This document shows, in pieces, positions 43,155 to 51,871 of a stretch of DNA of 64,000 nucleotides. The stretch is from NCBI GenBank assembly GCA_965222655.1, contig CBDCUP010000022.1:186001-250000 (forward strand). The letters are read 5' to 3'. The notes under the pieces are model-generated. The model was not told the DNA's origin and searched no databases. It saw only the letters and a program-made list of their open reading frames with translations. The DNA comes from CAUZIZ01 sp965222655. Lineage in GTDB: Bacteria; Acidobacteriota; UBA6911; RPQK01; JAJDTT01. The stretch's first letter is position 1; each line of letters starts with the position of its first letter. Position numbers and translations under genes: made by a program.

Positions 43155-43215
43155 CGGGCTATTACCTACATTTTTGACGTACACCCGCTATTACCTACAT
43201 TTTTGACGTACACCC

Positions 43216-43476
43216 CTCCGGATACATCTTCTTGACTTGCGAGAGAAACTGGAGGCCGTCGAGATTCGGCATCAAAAAGTCGGATATGACCAGATCCACC
43301 GGTCGCTTCTGGAGCGTGGCCAGAGCATCCACCGGCGACTGAAAAGTCACCACCTGATAGTCCGTCTCCAGCTCCAGGAGTGCTGCCAGACTCTGTGTCA
43401 CCATTTCCTCGTCATCCACGATCAGCACGACGGGCCTTCTTCGACTCTTGCTCAGATTTCCCAGCTGATCAGTCAT
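43216..43476 (-). pseudogene. Response regulator-PP2C phosphatase, 5' part
   Basis: The 5' part codes for MTDQLGNLSKS and a receiver domain start with VVLIVDDEEMVTQSL and phosphoacceptor region DLVISDFLMPNLDGLQFLSQVKKMYPEG, then runs into the transposon. Its ATG overlaps the stop of the kinase gene (ATGACTGA), so kinase and regulator are translationally coupled. Joined across the duplicated CTCCGGATA the frame continues as KKMYPEVPRVLLTGY, identical in layout to the downstream paralogue, so removing both elements would restore the gene exactly. The partial open frame ends in CTSKM, coded by the transposon end. Confidence 0.9.
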
Positions 43477-44728
43477 CGCCAACCACACCCGGCAGTATCA
43501 AGCGAAAAGTAGTCCCCTGTCCCTCTTGACTCTCCACCTCAAGCTGACCACCATGGTTCTGGACAATTCCAGATACAATAGATAGGCCCAGCCCCGTCCC
43601 TTCTCCAAATCCCTTAGTCGTAAACCCGGGATCGAAAATTCGCTGTCGATTCTCTTCTGAGATACCAATTCCGGTGTCCCGGAATTCAAGCACCACAGAA
43701 TCGCCGTCCATTCGTGTCTTGATAAAGATGGTGCCCTTGCCCTCAATCGCATGACAGGCGTTGACCAGAAGGTTCATGAACACCTGGTTCAGCTGATTCG
43801 GATAGCAGGTAATCAGGGGCACTTCTCCGTAGTCCTTCTCGACCTGGATCCGGTGCTTGAGCTCATGCTGCACCAAGGTCAGCGTGTTATCGATTCCTTC
43901 ATGAATGTCCATTCCGTCCAATTCGGCTGCGTCCATCCGGGCGAAGCGGCGCAGGCTACCCACGATCGCGGTGATGCGTTCGGTGGCCGTCCTGTTGACT
44001 GTGCTCAGCTGCTGAACGCTTTCCAACAGACGTCTCAGTTTTTGGTGCTGGGGAGCCGTGTCCTCCGTCTCCATGTCCGCCAGTAGGTCGCCAATCCGAT
44101 CTACGGTCCGGGCGAAGATGTCTATGTTGCTGCTCAACGCACCGAGAGGAGTGTTGATTTCGTGAGCCACACCCGCCACCAGTTGACCCAGAGCAGCCAT
44201 TTTTTCGGACTGTATCAACTGGGCCTGTTTCCGACGAAGCTCCAGGGCTCGCTCTTCTACCTTCTCTTCCAACTCGGAGTTGGCCTCCTGAAGGGCCCGC
44301 TCGGCCTGCAGACGGTCGGTAATGTCACGCACCGCTACGGTGAACAGGAGTCGTGGACCTACCTCTGTCTTGGCCATACGGATCTCCAGCGGAAAGGTTG
44401 ATCCATCCTTTCGGAGTCCCTCCAATTGCATCCGCTCACCCATTACCCGAGCCACTCCCGTCTCTACGTAACGCTTGAGTCCGCCGGTGTGACGACTCCG
44501 ATACTGCTCCGGCATCAGCAGTTGCAGCTGCATTCCCACAAGCTCCTCCTGGGCGTAGCCCCAGATACTCTCAACCTCCCGATTCACCATGACGATGGTG
44601 CTGTCTGAATCGATCGTGATGATGCCCTCCCCGACCGTGTCAAGGACCGCACTCAATTGAGCCTGCGAGTCGACCAGCTCAGCCTTGCCCTGTTGTTTCG
44701 TCTTGGTTTGCGCCCCATCGTCCGTCAT
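43469..44728 (-). CDS. PAS-domain sensor histidine kinase
   Basis: The 419-residue soluble kinase has a PAS domain (residues about 24-140: VLDTVGEGIITIDSDSTIVMVNREVESIWGYAQEELVG), a coiled coil, a HisKA domain with phosphoacceptor His189 (GQLVAGVAHEINTPLG), and a HATPase domain with N box LLVNACHAIEG, DTGIGISEENRQRIFDPGFTTK, and GTGLGLSIVSGIVQNHGG. No membrane segment is present, so it senses an internal signal, perhaps redox or a ligand of the PAS fold. It heads the operon with the phosphatase-type regulator (now interrupted) and a single-domain regulator; both are its likely phosphotransfer partners. Confidence 0.92.
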   Translation of the reverse strand: MTDDGAQTKTKQQGKAELVDSQAQLSAVLDTVGEGIITIDSDSTIVMVNREVESIWGYAQEELVGMQLQLLMPEQYRSRHTGGLKRYVETGVARVMGERMQLEGLRKDGSTFPLEIRMAKTEVGPRLLFTVAVRDITDRLQAERALQEANSELEEKVEERALELRRKQAQLIQSEKMAALGQLVAGVAHEINTPLGALSSNIDIFARTVDRIGDLLADMETEDTAPQHQKLRRLLESVQQLSTVNRTATERITAIVGSLRRFARMDAAELDGMDIHEGIDNTLTLVQHELKHRIQVEKDYGEVPLITCYPNQLNQVFMNLLVNACHAIEGKGTIFIKTRMDGDSVVLEFRDTGIGISEENRQRIFDPGFTTKGFGEGTGLGLSIVSGIVQNHGGQLEVESQEGQGTTFRLILPGVVGDD

Positions 44729-44782
44729 TTGCTACTGGCGCTACTATTCCTCAGAAAGGTTACAGGTTGCAAGTTGAACCAA

Positions 44783-44960
44783 GAGGTCGCACGTCTCAAG
44801 AGGTCGCAAGTCCGAACGTCTGAACGTCGCACGTCCCAGGTCAGGGGTCACTGGTGGTGAGTCCCTCAAAGTTTCGGGTTTCCGCAGCTGTCAGTTCCAA
44901 AGCTGCCTGCTGCCGGCCAAAGGACGTGCGACGTTCAGACGTTCCGACGTGCGACCTCTT
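44783..44960. repeat. Palindromic repeat, GAGGTCGCACGTC family, copy 3
   Basis: Left arm GAGGTCGCACGTC (with a second copy at 44800), right arm GACGTGCGACCTC ending near 44958. The core (CCCAGGTCAGGGGTCACTGG through GCCGGCCAAAGG) is the reverse complement of the core in copies 1 and 2 and nearly identical to copy 4. It lies between a divergent pair of genes and ends 36 bp before the TolC start codon. Confidence 0.8.
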
Positions 44961-44996
44961 GGTAACCTATACTTCTACCAACCGGAGGAAGAGCAG

Positions 44997-47402
44997 ATGA
45001 AGACCTACCTGCACTCGACGCTGTGCTTCTTGACGCTTCTGACCTGTGTCCTCCAGCAAGATAGGCTGGGAGCCGCGCAGCTTCCCGAGGTACGGGTTGG
45101 GTTCATCATCGATGGGCCTTGGGAGGGCAACGAGGAGACACTCACGATCACCAAGGAAGAGATCCTGGCGTTGTCACGCGGCGAGTTTGACGTTCGCTTC
45201 CCACCTGAAATGACTATCGAGGCAGATTGGACGGTCCCCGGAATAGAGGCCGCAATCGATCGGCTGCTGCAGGACCCGGAAGTTGACGTCGTCATCGCCT
45301 GGGGGTTGATTACCTCCGATGTCATTTGCCGCAAGGAACGTTTCCCCAAGCCAGTCATCGCGCCTGTTGTACTGAATGTGGAGCTGCAGGGAATTCCCTA
45401 CCTGCCCGACAGCGACAGTAGTGGCGTGAAGAATCTGACCTACGTCACCTGGCCGGTTCAGCTCAAGGATGATCTGGAGACATTCCACAAGATCGTCCCC
45501 TTCAGGAAGCTGACCTACCTCCTCAATCAGTCCGTCTACACCGCCAACCCACGACTTCTGCAGAACGTGACCGAGGTGGTTGAAAGCCTCGACTTCGAGC
45601 TTGAAATCTCCTTTCTACCGGTAGGCTTCTCTGCTGAAGAGGCCTTGGAAGCTCTCCCAAAGGGCACCGAGGCGATCTACGCCGCTCCTCTGCTGCATCT
45701 GCCCCCGGCAGAATTCGATCGTCTGGTCGCGGGGCTGATCCAACGCCGGCTGCCCAGCTTCTCTCTCTTCGGGCGAAGCAGAGTCGAGCAGGGCCTGCTT
45801 GCCAGCCTTTCCCTGGATACGGACCTTCGGCGCGTGGCTCGGAGAATCGCCCTCAACCTCCAGCGAATCCTGCTGGGAGAGGAAGCTGGGAGCCTGGCGG
45901 TTACCTTCAGCAGGGGAAAGCTTCTGACCATCAACATGGCGACTGCACGAGCCATCGGAGTCTCGCCTGGCTGGGACCTTCTCACCGAGGCCGAGCTGCT
46001 CCACTCGCAACGGACCAACATCGTCCGGCTGGTTTCGCTGCGCAGCGCTGCCAAAGACGCTCTGGCCTCGAATCTGGACCTCAGAAGCCTGGACTATCTG
46101 GTGTCTGCCGGTACCGAGGACATCAACAAGGCTCGCTCGACTCTCCGACCCCAACTGGAGGTCTCGAGTCTGAGCAGCTTGATCGATCGAGATCGGGCGG
46201 CGGGAAGCTTCGGAGCCCAGGGTCAACGCAACCTGTCAGGAACCGCCTCCATCACGCAGCTGCTGTATTCCGAACCGGCACGATCCAACCTGGACATCCA
46301 ACAGAACCTTCAGCTCACACGGGAAGAGCAGCGGAGTCAGCTCCGCCTGGACATCGTTTTCGAAGCATCCACGGCCTATTTGAACGTCCTTCGAGGCAAG
46401 GCCTTGGAGCAGATTCAGAGAGAGAATCTTCGACGTACCCGGGATCACCTGGAGATTGCCAGGAATCGGGTCGACGTCGAAGCGGCAAATCGATCCGAGC
46501 TGCTGCGCTGGCAGAGCGAGATCGCCACGGTCAGGAGAGAGCTGATCCGGGCCAATACACAGCGCAACCTGGCCGAAATCGTACTCAATCGCCTTCTTCA
46601 TCGCCCGCTGGAGGAAAGCTTTCGAACCGACAAGACCAATTTCGACCTGGAGACCGGCTTTGACAAAATAGAACAGTACATCGACAATCCAAGCAGTTTT
46701 GCCCGGTTTCGCGACTTCATGGCGAAGGAGGGACTTTCGGCTTCGCCTGAGTTGAGGCGACTTGAGGCAGCCATTGCCAGCCAGCGTAGGATCCTGCTAT
46801 CGGCTCAGCGGGCATTCTGGGCGCCCGAAGTCGCCCTGACAGGCAGCACGACATCATGGCTCAGAGGTGGCGGTGGAAGTGGAGTTCAACTCAGCGATCT
46901 TCTCCCCGGACCGATCTCGCTGCCCTCTCCGGGGAACATAGATTGGAGCGTCGCCCTCAGCGTTCGGTTCCCGCTCTTCACCAGTGGAGCCAAGGAGGCT
47001 GAGGCCCGTCAGTCGAGAGAGGAACTGGCCCAACTCGGGTCGGAGCGAGAGGCCCTGGCAGAACGAATCGAGGAGCGGATTCGGACGGCTTTGCATTCGG
47101 CCGGAGCCTCCTTCGCCAGCATCAAGCTGGCTGAGGATGCAGAGACCGCAGCCAGAGGAAACCTGGAACTGGTTACGGCTGCCTACCGAGAGGGAACGCT
47201 TTCGATCATCGACCTGGTGGACGCCCAGAATGCCTCTTTGGTGTCCGAACAGGCTGCAGCCAATGCCGTCTACGACTATCTACTCGATCTTATGAACGTC
47301 CAGCGAAGCGCAGGACGCTTCGACTTTTTCAGTTCAGCCGCTGAGATTACACAGTGGAGAGAACGTCTGCGCAGCTTCTTCTCTCAGTCCGGCACCCCCT
47401 GA
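44997..47402 (+). CDS. TolC-family outer membrane protein fused to an ABC substrate-binding-like domain
   Basis: From ATG 44997 (ribosome-binding site GGAGGAAGAG) the product has about 801 residues with a signal peptide (ending LGAAQ). Residues about 28-330 resemble the periplasmic-binding fold of the ABC_sub_bind type: VRVGFIIDGPWEGNEE, VDVVIAWGLITSDVI, EAIYAAPLLHLPPAEFDRLVAGLIQRRLPSFSLFGRSRVEQGLLASLS, with two alpha/beta lobes. Residues about 370-790 are a TolC-type channel (coiled coils with DIVFEASTAYLNVLRGKA... NLELVTAAYREGTLSIIDLVDAQNASLVSEQAAANAVYDY). It should form the outer-membrane exit of the efflux system encoded by the next two genes, with an added sensory or substrate-capturing module. 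An open frame begins at 44949, but that part belongs to the palindromic repeat. Confidence 0.85.
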   Translation: MKTYLHSTLCFLTLLTCVLQQDRLGAAQLPEVRVGFIIDGPWEGNEETLTITKEEILALSRGEFDVRFPPEMTIEADWTVPGIEAAIDRLLQDPEVDVVIAWGLITSDVICRKERFPKPVIAPVVLNVELQGIPYLPDSDSSGVKNLTYVTWPVQLKDDLETFHKIVPFRKLTYLLNQSVYTANPRLLQNVTEVVESLDFELEISFLPVGFSAEEALEALPKGTEAIYAAPLLHLPPAEFDRLVAGLIQRRLPSFSLFGRSRVEQGLLASLSLDTDLRRVARRIALNLQRILLGEEAGSLAVTFSRGKLLTINMATARAIGVSPGWDLLTEAELLHSQRTNIVRLVSLRSAAKDALASNLDLRSLDYLVSAGTEDINKARSTLRPQLEVSSLSSLIDRDRAAGSFGAQGQRNLSGTASITQLLYSEPARSNLDIQQNLQLTREEQRSQLRLDIVFEASTAYLNVLRGKALEQIQRENLRRTRDHLEIARNRVDVEAANRSELLRWQSEIATVRRELIRANTQRNLAEIVLNRLLHRPLEESFRTDKTNFDLETGFDKIEQYIDNPSSFARFRDFMAKEGLSASPELRRLEAAIASQRRILLSAQRAFWAPEVALTGSTTSWLRGGGGSGVQLSDLLPGPISLPSPGNIDWSVALSVRFPLFTSGAKEAEARQSREELAQLGSEREALAERIEERIRTALHSAGASFASIKLAEDAETAARGNLELVTAAYREGTLSIIDLVDAQNASLVSEQAAANAVYDYLLDLMNVQRSAGRFDFFSSAAEITQWRERLRSFFSQSGTP

Positions 47403-47433
47403 ACGGAGTACAAATTCCAACTTGAGGAAATTC

Positions 47434-48534
47434 ATGAATGGAACACCTGGGGTTTGTTGCAGCGTCCTGTTAGCGGTTGCTTTGACTAGCTCGTGCACGA
47501 CCGAGGAAAAGACCCAGCCGCCTCCCTTTATCCGTCCGGTTCGCTATCAGGAAGTGGCCCCGATGGCAGCGACCCGGATAAGGGCGTTTTCCGGAGCTGC
47601 CAAGGCAGCCATGGAGTCCAAGATCAGTTTCAAGGTTGCCGGAACCATCAGCACACTCGACGCCGAAGTAGGAGACAGGGTACGAGAGGGACAGCTGATC
47701 GCCGAACTCGACGACAGGGACTATCACTTGAGAGTGAAGGAGGCCGAGGCTGTCCTGGTGCAGGCAGGAGCTCAACTTCGGAATGCCGGAGCCAACTTCG
47801 CTCGAACCAGGGCGCTGTACGAGAATGACAATGCCTCCAGAAACGACTACGACACCGCTCGTACCGCCGTCGAGACTTCCGAGGCCACCGTCGAGGCAGC
47901 CCGGAGACGACTGGAACTAAGCGAACAGCAGCTCGCCTACACTCGTTTGGCGGCACCCCTGGACGGGGCGATCGCCCAGGTGGGCGTCGAGGTCAACGAG
48001 AACGTGAGCAGCGGCCAGCCCATCGTCACCTTGAATTCGATCAACCAGCCGGAGGTTCAGGTCGCCATTCCAGAGCAGCTGATCGCCCAGATTCGTCCAG
48101 GTAGCTCTGTGACCGTCCGCTTCGATGCCATCCCCGGAGGGAGTTTCAAGGGGCGTGTAACGGAGGTAGGAATTGCCTCGACCCCATTTGCCACTACCTT
48201 TCCAGTAACCGTGAGACTGGCACGAAGCGACTCCAGCATTCGTCCGGGCATGTCTGCGGAAGTTGACTTCCGCTTCGGAGGAAAAGGGGCCTATGGGCGT
48301 TTCCAGGTACCCACGCACTCCGTCGGTGAAGACCGCGAAGGCCGCTTTGTCTACGTCCTGGAACCCGCTAGGGACGGGTTCGGACATGCACGCAGGAGAG
48401 CGGTAACAGTGGGTGAAATTTCCTCGGAAGGACTCGAGATCGTCGAGGGACTGAGTGGAGGTGAACTGGTTGTCACCGCGGGCCTGACACGAATCAGGTC
48501 GGGACAAGAGGTCAGGCTCCTGGACACCGACTAG
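47434..48534 (+). CDS. RND efflux periplasmic adaptor (membrane fusion protein)
   Basis: From ATG 47434 (ribosome-binding site TTGAGGAAATTC) this is 366 residues, with a lipobox at ALTSSC (Cys21), so it is a lipoprotein anchored in the inner membrane. It has the adaptor layout: beta-barrel/lipoyl halves (KISFKVAGTISTLDAEVGDRVREGQLIAELDDRDY and YTRLAAPLDGAIAQVGVEVNENVSSGQPIVTL), a coiled-coil hairpin between them, and a membrane-proximal domain (VVTAGLTRIRSGQEVRL). It links the pump encoded next to the TolC-type protein encoded before it. The spacing of 31 and 30 bp indicates one operon. Confidence 0.9.
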   Translation: MNGTPGVCCSVLLAVALTSSCTTEEKTQPPPFIRPVRYQEVAPMAATRIRAFSGAAKAAMESKISFKVAGTISTLDAEVGDRVREGQLIAELDDRDYHLRVKEAEAVLVQAGAQLRNAGANFARTRALYENDNASRNDYDTARTAVETSEATVEAARRRLELSEQQLAYTRLAAPLDGAIAQVGVEVNENVSSGQPIVTLNSINQPEVQVAIPEQLIAQIRPGSSVTVRFDAIPGGSFKGRVTEVGIASTPFATTFPVTVRLARSDSSIRPGMSAEVDFRFGGKGAYGRFQVPTHSVGEDREGRFVYVLEPARDGFGHARRRAVTVGEISSEGLEIVEGLSGGELVVTAGLTRIRSGQEVRLLDTD

Positions 48535-48564
48535 GGTACCAGCCCCCGATTGCTGCGTAACCTC

Positions 48565-51500
48565 ATGGACATCACACGGGCTGCCATCGAGAACAATCGA
48601 GTGACCGCAGTGACCGTCCTGGTCATTCTGGCCGCCGGTATGAACGCGTATCAGCAGATGCCGCGGAACGAGGACCCTGGATTCATCATTCGAACCGCCC
48701 ACGTCATGACTCTCTTCCCCGGCGCCAGCCCCAGGCGCGTGGAGCTGCTGGTTACCGACAAGCTGGAGAAGACGATCCAGGAGATCCCTCAACTCGATTT
48801 CATCGCCAGCACCTCTAAAACGGGCGTCTCCGAGATCTTCGTCAATGTGCAGGAACGGGAAAGGAAGATGCGCCCGATCTGGGACGATTTGAGGCGTAAG
48901 GTCGAGCGTGCCAGCCGGGATCTCCCCGAAGGCATCATTGGTCCCTTTGTGAACGATGAGTTCGGCGACGTCTTCGGCACTATCCTGACGCTCACCGGCG
49001 AGGGTTATAGCTACGCAGAGCTTGAAGACATCTCTGATCAAGTTCGCAACGTTCTCCTCACCATCCCAGAAGTGGCCAAGGTTGAGGTCCAGGGCGTTCA
49101 GGAGGAGCGAATCTTCGTTGAATACAACAACGCGCGGCTGGCCGATCTTGGCCTCTCCGCCTATCAACTGATGAACCTCCTCGAGAGTCGCAACATCGTG
49201 CTGCCAGGAGGTGCTATCAACACCGGAATGGAGCGAATCGCCCTGGAGCCATCCGGCAGCTTCGAGTCGATCGAGGACCTCGGCAGAACCATCATCAACG
49301 TTTCTGGTCGTACAGAAATGATCTACCTGGAAGACATCGCCTCCATTTACCGGGACTACGTGGACCCTCCCCAACAGAGGGTCAGATCCTCGGGAAAGCC
49401 GGCTCTAGCCCTGGCCATCTCGCTGCGCGAAGGAGGAAACCTGATCCAGCTTGGAAAGGAGGTAGAGGCAAAGGTCAGACACTTACAGGATCTGTACCCC
49501 ATCGGGCTGGAGTTCGACACGATCGCCTTTCAACCCCAGGTCGTAGAGCAGAAGGTCGACGCATTCATCAGCAATCTGGTTCAAGCCGTCGCCATTGTCA
49601 TGTTGGTCATGCTCGTCACTCTGGGCCTGAGAACCGGGCTGGTCGTCTCATCGCTGATTCCGTCGACCATAGTCATGAGCCTCCTGGTCATGTCCTTTCT
49701 CGGAATCGGGCTGGACCAGATGTCGCTGGCTGCTTTGATCATTGCTCTGGGACTGCTGGTCGACAATGCAATCGTGGTTTCGGAATCGATCATGGTTCGG
49801 ATGTCGACGGGTATGAAGCGCATCGAGGCTGCGGTGGAATCGGCCAATGAATTGCGCGTCCCCTTGCTGACCTCATCATTGACCACGGCGGCCGCCTTTC
49901 TGCCAATCTATCTCGCCGAATCTGCCACCGGAGAGTACACGGCTCCCTTGTTCAAGGTGGTGAGTATTGCCCTGCTGTGCTCCTGGCTTCTCTCCCTGAC
50001 TCTGATTCCGATGCTCTGTGTGTTCTTCCTCAAGGTCGAACACGTGCCCGAGGAGGAGCGTCTGAAGTTCAGACTCTATGTCTGGTACCGCAACGTCCTT
50101 CTGTTCTCTCTGCGGCACCGGATACTGAGCCTGCTCTGCGTCGTCCTGATCTTCGGGCTGTCCCTACAGGGTTTTGGACTGATCCCCAACGTCTTCTTTC
50201 CACCCAAGGATCAGGCGATGTTCACGGCAGAGTTCGATCTCCCCATCGGGACTCCGATTGAGCGGACTGAGGCATTTGTCCAGCGCGTAGAGGGCTTCAT
50301 CGAAACCGAGCTGAAGACGGGACCCGAGCGCCCTCAGGGAGTCATCAACTGGGCCAGCTTCATCGGACAGGGACCACAACGCTACACCCTCACCTATACA
50401 CCCAAGCAGAGAAGTCCCGAATACGCCATGATGCTGCTCAACACGACCAGCTATGGGATCATTCACGACCTCATCCCTCGGCTGGAAACCTATTGCCTGG
50501 AGAGTTTCCCGGACGTCAAGCCCACCATCCGCAGCCTCCTGAACGGGCCGCCGGTGGAGGATCCTATCGAAATTCGGATCTCGGGAGAGGACGTGGATCA
50601 GGTCTTCGCCATCGTCGATCAGGTGAAGATGCAACTTGCGGCGATTCAAGGCGCCAAGAACATCAGCGATAACTGGGGCGCGCGCACCAAGAAATTGGTG
50701 GTCAGGATCGATCAACCTCGGGCTCGACGAGCCGGTCTCAACAGCCAGGACGTCGCGGTTTCGCTGCAGACAGTCCTGAGTGGGTTCGAGACCACTGACT
50801 ATCGGGAAGACGACAAGATCATCCCCATCACGCTGCGCTCGGTGGCGGCGGATCGGCAGGACATCGGGAAGCTCGAGAGTCTGAACATCTTTTCCCAGCT
50901 CACCGGGAGTGCGGTCCCACTCAAGCAGGTAGCCGATATCGAAGTCACCTGGGAGCCAGCCAAGTACCTGCGCCGCGATCGCCTCGCGACAGTAACCGTT
51001 TAAGCGGCACTGAAGCCGGATTTCACGGCGGTGGAGATAATCAACCAACTGGACCCCTGGCTCCGAAAAGAGAAAACCGATTGGCCGGTTGGATTCGACT
51101 ACGCCTACGGGGGCGAGATCGAAGCATCGGTCAAGGCCAATACTTCGGTCATGGCAAAGGTTCCCATCGGCGCGCTGATCATCGTGCTGCTTCTGGTGGG
51201 CCAGTTCAACTCCATCCGACGCCCTCTGATCATCTTGACTACGATCCCACTGGGATTGATTGGCGTCATCTTCGGCTTGCTGATAGCGAAGTCCCATTTC
51301 GGCTTCATGACGTTCCTCGGAGTCATCTCACTGTCAGGCATCGTCATCAACAACGCCATCGTCTTGCTGGACCGGATCAAGGTGGAGATAGAGCGAAATG
51401 GTCTGGACCCGGCGCGAGCCGTGATCGAGTCCGCTCAACGCCGTTTGCGTCCCATCCTGCTGACAACCTTTACTACCATAGGAGGGATGATTCCCCTATG

Positions 51501-51642
51501 GATGGGGGGAGGGCCGATGTACGAACCGATGGCGATCGCCATCATCTTCGGCCTCTTATTCGCAACCCTACTCACGCTGGGCGTGGTCCCCATTTTCTAT
51601 TCTGTTCTGTTTGGGGTCAAGTTCAAGAACTTCCGCTACTAG
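48565..51642 (+). pseudogene. RND-family efflux pump (AcrB/MexF type), with in-frame stop
   Basis: The reading frame codes for a standard RND pump of about 1025 residues: N-terminal helix (RAAIENNRVTAVTVLVILAAGMNAYQQ), porter domain segments, the transmembrane block with IALGLLVDNAIVVSESI and the second half ending GVISLSGIVINNAIVLLDRIKVEIE ... FTTIGGMIPLWMGGGPMYEPMAIAIIFGLL. A single TAA at 51001-51003 interrupts the frame (ATVTV-stop-AALKPDF, where the family has a continuous TVxxxLKPGFT). No frameshift is present and the frame resumes at once. The last 210 residues carry three or more transmembrane helices, so truncation would probably inactivate the pump unless read through. ATG 48565 is preferred over the TTG at 48550. 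Confidence 0.88.
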
Positions 51643-51711
51643 AGTTTCTGGATGGTCGGACCTCTTGAAAAGACCCTTGAAAGGGCCTCAAGGCAAGAGC
51701 AAAGGGTCTTC

Positions 51712-51829
51712 CCTTCGACGTTCGCCTGTTCGGTGTTCTGCGGTTTGGGATTCAGCCTTTTTCCTTGCTCAGGAGAAGGCAACCGATGAATGCTGAACCG
51801 CAGAATATCGAACAAGCGAATTTCGAAGG
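51712..51829. repeat. Imperfect palindromic intergenic repeat
   Basis: CCTTCGACGTTCGCCTGTTC with GGTGTTCTGCGGTT on the left pairs with AACCGCAGAATATCGAACAA followed by GCGAATTTCGAAGG on the right, with about 6 mismatches in 34 bp and a loop of about 50 bp. It lies between the convergent pump and UMF1 transporter genes. This is a different family from the other repeats in the window. Confidence 0.65.
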
Positions 51830-51871
51830 CCGGAAAGCGTTCGCATGTTTGGTCTTCGCCGACGCAGCGTC

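Larger units (their letters stand above)
39577..43215. mobile_element. ISKra4-type insertion sequence, itself interrupted by ISL3
   Basis: The outer terminal repeats are GGGTGTGCGTCAAAAATGT at 39577 and ACATTTTTGACGTACACCC ending at 43215. They are flanked by a 9-bp direct repeat CTCCGGATA (39568-39576 and 43216-43224), the length expected for the ISKra4 group. The right end is present twice in tandem (29-bp unit; the first copy ends at 43186). The transposase is on the plus strand at 41425-43154. The left part was split by a later ISL3 insertion at 39616-41334. Confidence 0.85.

Noticed and set aside
47917..49374. Long 485-codon open frame on the minus strand
   Set aside because: It lies opposite the adaptor and RND pump genes, which have strong family motifs; the antisense frame is a codon-bias shadow with no recognisable domain.
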